Assembly: GCA_019009955.1 (NCBI GenBank)
Contig: CM032233.1
Coordinates: 122,576,501-122,640,500 of the forward strand
DNA from: Riptortus pedestris
Taxonomy: Eukaryota > Arthropoda > Insecta > Hemiptera > Alydidae
Direction of reading: 5' to 3'
Length of the DNA stretch: 64,000 nucleotides
How positions within the stretch are numbered: the stretch's first letter is position 1; every line of letters begins with the position of its first letter. Position numbers and translations under genes: made by a program. Below the pieces are notes generated by a model that was not told the DNA's origin, searched no databases, and worked only from the letters and a program-made list of their open reading frames with translations. Positions 34,830 through 45,835 of the stretch are shown piece after piece.

Positions 34830-35712
34830 AAATGCTCTTCTTATAATCCCAACTCCCCTTTGAACCTACACTCTTTAATATAGCATATAATCATGGAAGA
34901 ATTAATGCTAATTCACACACCGAGTTTTGCTAAGATCGGTTCAATCGTTAGTGCCCAACAAAATTGTTGGCTCCCGCTTTAGATTTTAGTGTATATCTCG
35001 TTTATACGTTTCTATACGACAAAAGTGAATATAACAAAAGTTACTTAAAATAACAAAATAAACAACATTTTGTTATGTTCATATTTGCCGAAAACCCAAT
35101 AGTGAAACGAAATATCGCTATTTTTAATTTCTGGCTTCCCTCATAACCCCCACTTCTCCTGCCCGTCCCTAGAATTGTTGGTATGGCTTGTTATAATAAA
35201 AGCGTTAGTGCTAATACATATACCGAGTTTTATTTACTTCGGTTTGGGTCTTTTTGTCCCAAATGAAAATTGTTTCACTTTCCGCTATAGGTTTCAGCGT
35301 ATATCTCGTTTATAAATCGGAATACGAAAACAGTGTATATAAACAAAAAGTTACTCTAAACAACGAAATAAACAACTTTTGTTATGTGCATAATTGCCTA
35401 AAATTCTATAGGAAACGAAATATTGCTATTTTTTAATTTCAGGCTTCCCCTACAACCTCCACTCCTGTTCGTCTCAGAGAATATTAATATAGCCTAAAGT
35501 CTAAGATGGGTTAGTAGTAATATACATACCAAGATTCATAAATTTCGGTTCAGCCGTTTATGCGTGAAAAGGTAACAAACTAACAAACAAACAAACAAAC
35601 AGACACCACAGAAACAAAATGCAGTTATGGTGTCTATGACATGTGAAACGAAAAGTTATCGTGAAATTTCGCGAAAAAAATCAATGTAAAGACAGAGGTT
35701 ATAATTTTATAT
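34830..35712 (-). mobile_element. Helitron-like element, 3' end truncated
   Basis: Contains two internal repeat units (ACATACCAAGATTCATAAAT and AACATAACAAAATGTTG-type blocks), the (CAAA)n stretch at 35576-35602 and the 5' end at 35695-35712 (GACAGAGGTTATAATTTTAT). The terminal hairpin and CTAG are absent. Confidence 0.6.
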
Positions 35713-36375
35713 ATATATATAAACACACACACACACATCATTTTGAACGGACCTCATCTTTGTCATTCCTAGGTAGGATCGATGGACACTTGAAATGAAA
35801 TTTCGAAAATCACCTCGTGAGTACGACCTCTACCTTTACCTTAAGAGAAATCTGCTAAAATGGCGTCTGGACAACAGGAACCTTTTATGTTCTATGTCTT
35901 ACGCAGTGTGAGGTAGTAATGACTATGTACTATGTATGATGCTGATCCTCGCTCAGCACAGAGCATGGCTTGAACTGTTCCGAGAAACAGGTTGTTTGAG
36001 TAAAGGCAAATTGGCGGGCCGTCCTCGAGTATGAATACCGCATTGACGTTTGCTGTGCATCTGAATGGGGGGGGGGATATTGAACACCCCCATGGAAGAA
36101 TAAATTTTGAATTTGAGGGTGAGCTTTGAACAGACCTCATTTTGGCCATTTCCTAGGTTGGATTGATGGAGATTTGAAGAAATTCATGGAGAATGGGTCG
36201 AGGGTAGTAGCTGAATAGTTGATTTCCCTTAAGAGGGATATAATAAGATGGTGACTGGAGGTGTGGAGGGTTTGAGGAGCTAGGGCTGGGTCGATGGGTT
36301 TCTCCCCTCACTCTCTGTCTAGGACCTATTTCCGATAACAAACCCTCACCATTACCCTCCCTCACAGCAACTAAC
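35713..36375. repeat. family fragments and unclassified DNA
   Basis: A 5' end of a minus-strand TTAGCAG-family copy lies at 35740-35860 (TTTTGAACGGACCTCATC ... AGAAATCTGCTAAAA) and a diverged one at 36122-36240. Between them 35865-36120 shows no recognisable feature. Confidence 0.45.
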
Positions 36376-36830
36376 CCCAGCAACTACCCCCAGCAACTAA
36401 CCCCATCAACTACCCCCCAGCAACTAACCCCATCAACTACCCCCCAGCAACTAACCCCACCAACTACCCCCCAGCAACTAACCCCATCAACTACCCCCCA
36501 GCAACTAACCCCACCAACTACCCCCCAGCAACTAACCCCATCAACTACCCCCCAGCAACTAACCCCATCAACTACCCCCCAGCAACTAACCCCATCAACT
36601 ACCCCCCAGCAACTAACCCCATCAACTACCCCCCAGCAACTAACCCCACCAACTACCCCCCAGCAACTAACCCCATCAACTACCCCCCAGCAACTAACCC
36701 CATCAACTACCCCCCAGCAACTAACCCCATCAACTACCCCCCAGCAACTAACCCCATCAACTACCCCCCCCAGCAACTAACCCCATCAACTACCCCCCAG
36801 CAACTAACCCCACCAATTACCCTCCTACAA
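36376..36830 (+). repeat. 27-bp minisatellite, about 17 units
   Basis: Unit AGCAACTAACCCCATCAACTACCCCCC with two variants (CATCAACT and CACCAACT) interspersed. A 130-codon minus-strand frame encoding a nine-residue repeat (GVVDGVSCW) exists only because 27 is divisible by three; there is no start context, signal peptide or unique flank to support a gene. Confidence 0.95.
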
Positions 36831-36896
36831 ATTTACAACCTACCGGCAAGCTATATCTTCTACAATATCCACACATACCTAACTCTAATCTAAAAA

Positions 36897-37497
36897 CGTC
36901 CACCACGCAGGGGCTGCGTTAACTCAGCAAATTTCCCATGGGATGTAAATCTACATACTGGCAACACAATCGAGAATATTAAATGAATAAATACAAACGC
37001 TAATAAGAAATCTTTCAGTTAATTTTAACAAACTCCTGACGAGAAGCGTCTGAAATATAAAAAGTCCGTCACGCAGGGGCTGCGTAAACTAAGCAGATTT
37101 CCCAAGTGAAGTTATACAATATAGAAATCTCCATACGAGAGCCGAACAGTTACGGCAAAGGGCCGAACTAGCTTTTGGCGGGAAACTCGTCCGTTATCCG
37201 TTACGGGCCAAATTTAATAAAAATGCAAATATCTCGGTTAATATTCAAGATAGAGAATAAATGTATAGAACAATATGTATAGTACATTTAATTTACAATA
37301 AGATTGATTCTATACAATTTTTTGATCCGACGTATGGTAACGGAGATATTTCGAATTTTCGAAAATCCCCCTCTAAACCCCCCCCCTCCCATTGTTCCGA
37401 TTTCAGACATTAACGAACTTGATCTGTATTTTTGCATAAAACGTTTAAATATCGAGTTTGGTAACGATCAAACAAAAATTGCGACCGCTAGAGCGTT

Positions 37498-37573
<76 letters not shown>

Positions 37574-38135
37574 GAACGGACCTCATTTTCGTCATCTCCT
37601 GGGTAGGATCGATGGACATTTGAAGAAAATTTTCGAAAATCGCGTCATGAGTACGACCTCAATAGCTGATTTCCCTTAAAGGAAATCTGCTAACAACCTA
37701 TCGCCGGAAAGAAAAACAATTACTGAAATATATAAGATATAAATTTTATTGAAAACTATTTACTCTAGTACCGTAATTCATAATGAATCAGAATAATTTT
37801 TATCCCAATCAATCAAATTTTAGTAGTCCAAGAACTTAAGACGGGGGGGGGGGGTTCACCAGAATATATTTGCATGTATCTCGTACAAAAAAGGTCTCTT
37901 GAAAACAATATTTAGTATTTAAGCTTCGAATAATGTGGTTTATTATATAACAGAGTAAGTATAAGTGTGGGTTTTCTTAAGGCTGAAAACCGAAAAATGC
38001 AAATAGCTCGGTTAATATTCAAGATAGAGAATAAATGCATATAACAATATTTATAGCAACGTTTGATATGCAATAAGATTGGTTCTAAAAAATCCCCCCT
38101 CCTCTTCCCCAGAGTCCGATTTTAGCTGTTCAGGA
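36897..38135 (-). mobile_element. older TTAGCAG-family copy hosting a younger copy
   Basis: 3' end ACCACGCAGGGGCTGCG at 36901. It is interrupted after GCGTCTGAAATATA (37059) by the copy at 37060-37692 and resumes at AACCTATCGCCGGAAAG, continuing through the poly-G block at 37843-37852 to about 38135 with a C-run block. Confidence 0.7.
37060..37692 (-). mobile_element. TTAGCAG-family copy nested in another copy
   Basis: Complete: AAAAGTCCGTCACGCAGGGG to CCCTTAAAGGAAATCTGCTA. Short subfamily with GGCGGGAAACTCG segment, C-run at 37377-37387 and long (TA)n 37501-37567. Its sequence is close to consensus, and it is inserted in an older copy between A residues. Confidence 0.8.
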
Positions 38136-38187
38136 ACTTGATCTTTGGTTTAGCATGAAATGATTACATATCGAGATTCAGTCTATT

Positions 38188-38295
38188 CTATATCTTTACA
38201 CTCGGGAAGAACCCTCTGTAAAGAAGAATTGAATTTTAATCTAGAATTTAGACATTAGTGATATAGTAGCTTAAACTGGAAATAGTGTTGGTTCA
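38188..38295 (+). repeat. unclassified repeat, second copy at 39326-39437
   Basis: About 110 bp (TCTATTCTATATCTTTACAC ... AAACTGGAAATAGTGTT) recur with moderate divergence on the other side of the TTAGCAG-family copy at 38381-39077. Confidence 0.55.
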
Positions 38296-38380
38296 TTTAT
38301 TTTCTAGTGGTTGTTAACTTGTTTTTGTGTTAGATTAAAGCATGCATACGGGTAAGAACTCATTTTGGAGGCTTGCACTG

Positions 38381-39077
38381 TTTTAGCAGATTTCCCATAA
38401 GGGAAATCAGCTATTGAAGTCGTACTCATGATGCGAGTTTCGAAAAATTTCTTCAAATGTCCATCGATCCTACCCAGGAGATGACGAAAATGAGGTCCGT
38501 TCAAAATTATATATATATTTGTCTGTTAACGCTCTAGCGGTCGCAATTTTTGTTTGATCTTTACCAAACTCGGAATTTAATCGTTTTATGTAAAAAGGAA
38601 GATCAAGTTCGTTAATGGCTGAAATCTGACCAGTGGGAGGGGGGGTTTAGAGGGGGGGATTTTTGAAAATTCAAAATATTTCCGTTATTATGCGTCGGAT
38701 CGAAAAATTGTATAGAATAAATCTTATTGCAAATTAAATTTACTATAAATATTGTTCTATACATTTATTCTGTATCTTGAATATTTACCGAGATATTTGC
38801 ATTTGTATTCTGCGTGTGGTCACCAGTAGGCTATGTTCGGACTTTCCACCGAGAGCTCTGGCGGCCGTTTCCATAACTATTCGTCCCTCGTGAATAGGTT
38901 TAGAGGTTAGGTTAACTGTTTTTTGGGGCTAGAAACTACTTGGTTATTACGCCCTAAATAATGTTTTAGGTTTAGAGGTTTCTTACTACTACAGTTGTTA
39001 TTAGGCAGATTTCTCTATTGTAAAACTTCACGTGGGAAATCTGCTTAGTTTACGCAGCCCCTGCGTGACGGACTTTT
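38381..39077 (+). mobile_element. TTAGCAG-family (HINE-like) copy
   Basis: TTTTAGCAGATTTCCCATAA to GCAGCCCCTGCGTGACGGAC and T5. The microsatellite is only (TA)5 here, so the array length is variable among copies. The middle carries GGCGGCCGTTTCC and CGTGAATAGGTTTAGAGG. Confidence 0.8.
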
Positions 39078-39563
39078 TATAATATCCTTTATGGACTACG
39101 AAAGGGTTGGGGGTCCCATTATTAGGTGTGTGTTGTGAATTATTATAGTTTGGAAGAAGTGTTATTAATATTGTCTTGTAGTTAGTACTTATTGGTTCTT
39201 TATTGCATTCAAAATCCAAATAAACGAGCATAATGTACAATCTACCGTCATGCAAAATCTTCTACATTATCCGCCGAATACCTAATTCATCCAAAAATAC
39301 TTACTCCCGTAACGATGCAGATATCCATACTATTCTATATCTTCCCCATATCAAGATCCCTCTGCAAAGAAGAATTAAATTTTAACCGAAATTAGATTTT
39401 TAGTAATAAAATAGCTAAAACTGGAAATTGTGTTAGTAGGAAAAGGATTTTCTGAAGAGAGGAAATGCAAATATATAAATAACTCCGTTATTATTGAGTT
39501 AGAGAAATTGTATGTAAACGTAAGTTTTGTCTAATCGTTGCCAAACTCGATATTTAAATTGAA

Positions 39564-39779
39564 ATTATTTATTAACGTCCACTTTTAGCAACTAAGGCTA
39601 ATTGGGACGGGTTATCTACAGGTTACCACCCTGTTCTAGCCAGGGTTGCACTCAGGATTCAATTTAATTAATTCCGTCACTAAATAAATTCCTTTGTCCA
39701 GGCGGGAATCGAACTCGCCACTCTAGGTTTATCATGTGAGATTAAAGGTAACGCTTATTGAGAAGGTCCGGAGCGCCCC
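39564..39779 (-). mobile_element. SINE-1 copy
   Basis: Minus-strand B box GAGTTCGATTCCCGCC (about 39703-39718), body complement of TTAATAAATAATTTC tail through GATAACCCGTCCCAATTAGC, and 5' end GGGGCGCTCC. No clear target duplication found. Confidence 0.8.
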
Positions 39780-40124
39780 AGTGTCATGAAATCACAATTA
39801 GTCATCAACTAACTCGATATTTAAGCATTTCATGCCAAACTAAATATCAAGTCGTTAACGGCTGAAATCGGACCATCGGCGAGGGGATTTAGAGGGGGTA
39901 ATTTCGGAAATTGAAATATCTTGGTTATTATAAGTCCGATCGAATAATTATATAGCACAAATCTTGTTGAAAACTTATATTTTATACGAATGTTGTTATA
40001 TATAATTTTATAGAACCAATCTTATTGTTAATTTAATTACCTATAACTGTTGTTATATACATATTTTCTCAAATGTAATATATACATTTTTCACTATCTT
40101 GAATATTAACTGAGATATTTTGAC

Positions 40125-40275
40125 TTTTAGCAGATTTCCCTTAAGGGAAGTCAGCTATTGAGGTCGTACTCATGACGCGAGTTTCGAAAAATGTCTTCAA
40201 ATGTCCATCGATCCTACCCAGGAGATGACGAAAATGAGGTCCGTTCAAAATTATATATACTCGTATATCTATATA

Positions 40276-40343
<68 letters not shown>

Positions 40344-41000
40344 CTCTTAACGCTCTAGCGGTCGCAATTATTGTTTGATCGTTACGAAACTCGATATTTA
40401 ACCGTTTTATGTAAAAAGGCAGATCAAGTTCGTTAATGGCTGAAATCGGACTAGAGGGAGGGGGGGTTTAGAGGGGGGATTTTCGAAAATGCAAATTATC
40501 TCCTTTATTATGAATAGGATCGACAAATTGTATAGAATCAATCTTATTGGAAATTAAATTTACTATAAATATCGTTATATATATTTATTCTCTTTCTTGA
40601 ATATTAACCGAGATATTTGCATTTTTATGAAGTCTGTGATCGGGTATAGTTCAGATTAGATCGGCCATTTCCGTCATTTCTCGGCTCAGGTGGAAGCTTC
40701 TTCTAACCTTACCTTACCTTCCTTACTTTGTGAGATTTATGCAAATACGTTCTGTTCATCCGCCCCCCCCCCTTCTTTAGCTCTTGGACTACTAAAATTT
40801 GAGATATTAAATTATAAATTATTCTTACAAATCAGAAGTCGTTTCAGTTGGGAATTTATTTTTATTAACTGAAAGATTTCTCATTACCGTTTGTATTTAA
40901 TCACGGTGGTATTGTGTTACCAGTATGCAGATTTCTCTATTGTAAAACTTCACATGGGAAATCTGTTTAGTTTACGCAGCCCCTGCGTGACGGACTTTTT
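40125..41000 (+). mobile_element. TTAGCAG-family copy, long subfamily, near consensus
   Basis: Best full-length example (about 870 bp): TTTTAGCAGATTTCCCTTAA, conserved block, TA tract 40278-40338, GTTAACGCTCTAGCGGTCGC block, G runs at 40457-40477, CTAACCTTACCTTACCTTCC, C9 at 40764-40772, CGGTGGTATTGTGTTACC, then GGGAAATCTGTTTAG, hairpin GCAGCCCCTGC and GTGACGGACTTTTT. It splits an older family copy: left flank TGAGATATTTTGACTTTT, right flank AATTTTCAGCCTTCAGTAAA. Confidence 0.85.
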
Positions 41001-41670
41001 AATTTTCAGCCTTCAGTAAACCCCGACTTCTACTTTTGCCATAGTAGCAATAAGCTGTTATGTCATGAACCCCTTTATCCCCTTTACACCTTTCTAAGCT
41101 TAAATACAAAATATCGTTTTCATTGAACTTTAACTGTGAGGTACATGAAAATAAGTTGCGTGATAACGACATCATATAAGATTTTATGTATTTACTTTGA
41201 AAATATTTATTTTTTTCTATACCATACTCGATGTTTAACTGTTTCATACAACACCAAATATCATATTAGTTAATGGATGAAATCGGACCAGAAATAGGGG
41301 GTTTACAGAGGGGTGAATTTTAAAGTGAACATTTTCTCCGTTACTATCAGTAGGATCGAAAAATGTTATGTTATGTTATATGTTGACGTTCTACAATTGC
41401 TCTCTCTATATTTTTTTTCTTAACTCAATTATTAAGCGAGTTATTAGTACTTTTTCGTTCACTAGTATGCCATACCACCACGTGGGAAATCTGCTTAGTA
41501 GACAGTCCTTGGGTGACGGACGATTTTGGAGCAAGATGGGTTACTTAACATTTTTTGATCTGACTCATAGTAATTTTATCCTCGTCAAAGGAACCACACT
41601 TTCTGATTCGATCAAAGGAATCAAGTGTAGAATAAAATCGAGTTTAGTAACGATCATGTTCCGCCCATTG
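41001..41670 (+). mobile_element. remainder of the older host copy
   Basis: Continuation of the copy interrupted at 40125 (TTCAGCCTTCAGTAAACCCC ...) to GGGAAATCTGCTTAGTAGAC and GGTGACGGACGATTTT at about 41525, followed by eroded sequence. Confidence 0.55.
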
Positions 41671-41671
41671 T

Positions 41672-41993
41672 AATCTCTCATATCATGTGAAATCGACTGT
41701 CTCGTTTCAGATATAATCTCCACTATAGTCTTTCTTCTCCTAAGCCCTAAGTCACCATTTCACTTTGAGCCTATTATGGTTATAATAACCTTACATTCAA
41801 ACATTTCAACCTTTGTTTCCAGGGTAACCGTCAACGCCCATGTCTCACACACAAATATGTGTATAGGTTTGATAATGGACTTATTGACCTTAAGACTTGA
41901 AAAACCGAGAAGAAAGGGCGGTTGGCACTCGTTATTGTTTCCCCGATTTCAATAAACTGGTCGTTGATAGAAGTTACTGTAGCTCCAACGTAT
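41672..41993 (-). pseudogene. LINE reverse-transcriptase C-terminal fragment (RTE-like)
   Basis: Minus-strand fragments in neighbouring frames read TSINDQFIEIGETITSAN, then KSIIKPI and CETWALTVTLETKVEMFE, ending IGSK*NGDLGLRRR. This is the order L-Y-K-S-I-I-x-P-x-x-x-Y-G-C-E-T-W-A-L-T ... F-E-R-K-x-L-R-x-I-x-G that follows the RT palm in many endonuclease-type LINEs. Stops and frame changes make it non-functional. Clade assignment to RTE is tentative. Confidence 0.7.
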
Positions 41994-41995
41994 TA

Positions 41996-42592
41996 GCAGA
42001 TTTCCCTTAGAGGAAATCAGCTATTGAGGTTGTACTCATGACGGAATTTTCGACATTTTTCTTCAAATGTCCATCGATTCTACCTAGTAGATGACGAAAA
42101 TGATGTCCGTTCAAAAACTGTATATAATATATATGTCTGTTACCTCCTCTAGCGGTCGCAATTTTGTTTTGATCGTTACCAACTCGATATTAGTCGTTTT
42201 ATGTAAAAAAAGAAAGATCAAGTTCGTTAATGGTGAAATCGGACCAGTGGGAGGGGGGGGGGGGGTGGTTGGTTTAGAGTGAGGATTTTTTAAAATTTGA
42301 AATATTTCCGTTACTATACGTCGGATAGAAAAATATTGTTTATAGCAATCAATCTTATTGCCAAATTAAAATTTACTATAAATAATTGTTATACACATTT
42401 ATTCTCTATCTTGCATATTAACCGAGATATTTGCAATTTTATGAAATCGGGCGGATAACGGATGAGAGTGAGTTTCCCACCAGAAGCTAGGTCGGCAGTT
42501 TTCTTAACTCTTCGGCTCTCGTGAAATTTCTCTATTGTAAAACTACACGTGGGAAACCTGCTTAGTTTACGCAGCCCTTGCGTGATGGACTT
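41996..42592 (+). mobile_element. TTAGCAG-family (HINE-like) copy
   Basis: TTAGCAGATTTCCCTTAGAG to GCAGCCCTTGCGTGATGGAC and T9. Short TA tract, 14-G run with one T at 42253-42266. Followed after 15 bp by another copy in the same direction. Confidence 0.75.
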
Positions 42593-42606
42593 TTTTTTTG
42601 CTTTCT

Positions 42607-43109
42607 GTTAGCAGATTTCCCTTAAGGGTAATCAGCTATAAGGTCGTAATCGAGTCGAGTTTAGAAAAGTTTCCTCAAATGTTCATCGATCCTACCCAGG
42701 AGATGACAAAAATGAGGTCCGTTCAAAATTATATATAACTCCATATTTAATTGTTTTATGTAAAGAGGAAGATCAAGTACGTTAATGGCTGAAATAGGAC
42801 CAGTAGGAGGGGGAGGGGTTAGAGGTGGGGAATTTTGAAAATTCGCGATATCTCCGTTATCATGAATGGGATACATGTTTTCTCTATATTGAATATTAAC
42901 CGAGATATTTCCCTATTCTAGTTATCAGCTTTCAGTAAACCCCCACTCCTACTCATGTTATATTAATAAAAACCTGTTATATTATGTAGCACTTTATTTT
43001 AAGCCTAAATACCTTCATTGAACTTTTACGTTTTGAGATGAATCCGAATACACAGAGTACACGTGGGAAATCTGCTTAGTAACGCAGCCCCTGCGTGACG
43101 GACTTTTTT
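42607..43109 (+). mobile_element. TTAGCAG-family copy, tandem neighbour
   Basis: GTTAGCAGATTTCCCTTAAG to GCAGCCCCTGCGTGACGGAC and T7. The GTTAACGCTCTAG block is deleted; it uses the CCCCACTCCTACTCATG 3' module of the second subfamily. Confidence 0.75.
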
Positions 43110-43134
43110 TGTGAAGGATAGGTTTCCCTACCAG

Positions 43135-43600
43135 CGTATAGGAAAGGTCCCCACCAAGTTTTCATGCAAATCCCAAGTCTGTCATTATTCTCCAAAGACA
43201 GCTTCTACCAACTGAGCCATAAGCTGCTTTGAAGTCAATGAATTGGGAGTGCACATCTTGTTCTACTTCTCAAGTATTTGTTTGAGAGTAAATAATTCAT
43301 TCGAAGTGCTTCTTCATCTGCTGAACCCTGCCTGATAGACCCCTAGGGTCCTGTCGTAGTGCGGGTTCATTCTATTCAGCATTACGCACGCCAGGATTTT
43401 GTGCGTTATTGGAAGCAAAGCGATTCCTGTATAATTTTCACAGTCATTAGTGGAGCCTTTCTTCAGGATTCCACATATAAGGTCTGTGTTCCATTCATCC
43501 GGGATGAGTTCCTCCCTTCAGATCTTTAAGATTATCTGATGTATCCGGCTCATCAATTGCTTGCCCCCATCCTTGAGCAATCTCCAGGCAATATATATTT
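43135..43600 (-). pseudogene. LINE reverse-transcriptase domain fragment (RTE-like)
   Basis: The minus strand reads REELIPDEWNTDLICGILKK, then ENYTGIALLPITHKILA, LNRMNPHY and VYQAGFSR, STSNELFTLKQILEK. These match RT block order (I-P-x-x-W-x-x-x-x-I-x-P-I-x-K-K-G ... C-x-N-Y-R-G-I-x-L-L ... Y-Q-x-G-F-R-x-x-R-S-T-x-x-x-x-F-T-L-x-Q) of endonuclease-type LINEs. Several in-frame stops (e.g. GFSR*RS) prove decay. The palm YxDD block is not included. Same lineage as the fragments at 41.7, 46.9 and 52.2 kb as far as motifs allow. Confidence 0.75.
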
Positions 43601-44590
43601 ATCTTGTTTTATTAATCCCTTCGAATATTTAAAGATCCAGCATAGTCGATTCATTCCTGACGAGTTGTTTAAAGGATGAATGATGTTACTCGGAGTATAA
43701 TAGATGACGCTTACAATTATTGTGTTATATGTCGTGTAATCCTTCCCCTTCTAAAATCATGGATTATTATCCTGAGAAATGTTTATTAAAATATTGCTAT
43801 TGCTTAATAACAAAATAACGTTGAGGGAGGGTGATGGAGCTGGAAGGTGTGTTGTTATTTTAGCTGGTACTACTCAATGGTAAAATGCTACTCAACATTG
43901 CTAAAAAGTCTGTGTACTTACATTTACTATTATGCATTTATAGTTTATTCTTCAAAACTATATAAGAGAATTTTTAATAAAGGAGACGATTGGATAGAAG
44001 TATTAGGTACTTAAAATAACTACTATTGTAGTGTTTTTGGGGGGGGGGGGCAGAAGTTTTAGTCATGGACGGTTCCTACTCATGATGAATACTAGTCACG
44101 ATTAACGTATATGAATTAATGAATGAATATTTTTATTGCTTTTAAAAATGTATCTTTTTATCCGGCTCAGCAATTGGTTCGGCCCATGTTTCATGGATTT
44201 ACTTTTTTTTCGTTTATCTTTTCTTTATGTAAACATAACAGAGAATTATTTATATAAATAATAAAAAAAATAAATAAAACAAAATAACTATATACAATAA
44301 TTACTATAAAAAAAAATAAAAACATTAATTTAATTTTTATTATATTGTAATTGTTTGTATTTTTTTCCTCTGACGTAATGACTTTTAGTATGAAAACATA
44401 TATGTAGTTTATTTTTTTCTTGTCCATACACACACAGAGTCAAACAGAATTATCCATGGATTGTGTGTGAATGTGAGAGACTTTTCAGAGAGGTGGGTTT
44501 CTTCTCACTGCTAAAACGGGACATTTAGGATGAGAGTGCGTAACGGTCTCTTGGATATCTTCGCAAAGGGGGCTGGCTTTTTGGATTGAG
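43601..44590. other. AT-rich DNA without recognised features
   Basis: Includes a G13 run at 44039-44051 and an A/T-rich low-complexity stretch at 44200-44360. No gene or repeat family identified. Confidence 0.4.
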
Positions 44591-44597
44591 AGGGGGA

Positions 44598-44601
44598 GGG
44601 T

Positions 44602-44637
<36 letters not shown>

Positions 44638-44685
44638 GGAGGGAGAGAGAGAGGGGAGAGAGAGAGAGGGAGAGAGAGAGGGGGA
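44598..44685 (+). repeat. (GA)n tract
   Basis: Polypurine GA repeats with GGG interruptions. Confidence 0.9.
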
Positions 44686-44788
44686 TATGTAAATTGTCCT
44701 ACCAACTATCAATCTTTGATTTTTTGTAACTAATAAATATTAACGAATATATGGCTCATCATTCACATATGTTGAATATTGAGATTCA

Positions 44789-45095
44789 ATCGAATCTCAT
44801 TTACGTTTGTTCTTCAAAACAATAATGCATCAAGACTGCCCATTTTCCAAAGAGCTATAAAGTGAGAAATCCTCTGTAATTTCGGATGGCCTTCTTTATT
44901 CAGTTTATATTATCCCATTATGAAAATAGTTTTATTTCATCCCGCTATATGATGGGCATCAATTAAGCTAATTACTCCGAACTCATCTCATATTTGGATA
45001 ATCTCCCTGCAATACAGAAAAGTATCAAATTATCTCTTTTAATGATAGCATGTTGTAATAGTTTTTTTTTTTATAATAAAATAGATACATGTAAC
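44789..45095. repeat. module Y, second version
   Basis: Matches 31979-32280; first 85 bp nearly exact, remainder with many short indels. Ends in a C run at 45096-45108, then (AC)n and GA. Confidence 0.7.
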
Positions 45096-45116
45096 CCCCC
45101 CCCCCCACACACACAC

Positions 45117-45152
<36 letters not shown>

Positions 45153-45246
45153 GGAGAAAGAGACGAGAAGAGGGAAGAGGGGGAGAGAGAGAGAAGGAGA
45201 GAGAGAGGGGGAGAAGGAAGAGAGGGAGTGTGAGAGAGAGAGAGAG
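45096..45246 (+). repeat. C run, (CA)n and (GA)n cluster
   Basis: C13, then ACACACACACA, then GA repeats to 45246. Confidence 0.9.
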
Positions 45247-45366
45247 TTTTTAATTAGTGTAAAAGTAAACAAATTGAATATATATAGTTTAGAAATATTA
45301 TAGACAATGTTAGCATTTATTTTAAAATAGGTAGGAAATTAAGGACTTAGAATTAGTTTAAGGTTA

Positions 45367-45625
45367 TATTTTGGAATTTCCGCTTCAACAGAGCAGCGGC
45401 ATTCCAATTGCGGGCGCCCAATAAATTTAACCGAATAGTTGCCTATAACCCTTTTTTTTTTAATGCTCCAAGCTCATCCTCGCTGCCTTAGAAATTGAGA
45501 GCACCAAGGGAAGAGATTACCACAGACCTATTTAAAAAATCCCGGAAATCAAAATTCAAAAAAGAAATTGGAAAAGTACCGATTGGTATATGGGCCCCCC
45601 GCCTTATAAGCGGAGAGTGTTAGAG
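45367..45625. repeat. unclassified module, second version at 45836-46095
   Basis: About 250 bp (GGAATTTCCGCTTCAACAG ... CCGCCTTATAAGCGGAGAG) repeated about 470 bp to the right with frequent short indels; both versions lead into GA tracts. One arm is palindromic (GGAATTCCGCTC / GAGCGGCATTCC). Confidence 0.65.
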
Positions 45626-45835
45626 TGAGAGTTGTAGAGAGAGAGAGAGAGAGAGAGTGAGGGGGGGGGGAAAGGGGGGAGGAGGAGAGGAGAGGGAAGG
45701 AGCATTATAGATGGAGAGGGTGGGGAGTAGAGAGGGGGAGAGATAGGATAGATTAGATAGAGAGAGAGAGAGAGAAGAGAAAGGAGAGGGAGTGGGAGAG
45801 GGAGAGAGATGGGGGTGGAAGAGATGAGTTTAAAG
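45626..45835 (+). repeat. (GA)n tract
   Basis: GA/GGA repeats with a G10 run at 45661-45670. Confidence 0.9.

Noticed and set aside
36384..36776. 130-codon frame of nine-residue repeats (GVVDGVSCW)
   Set aside because: Product of a 27-bp minisatellite whose length is divisible by three. The repeat continues beyond the frame and no gene structure surrounds it.
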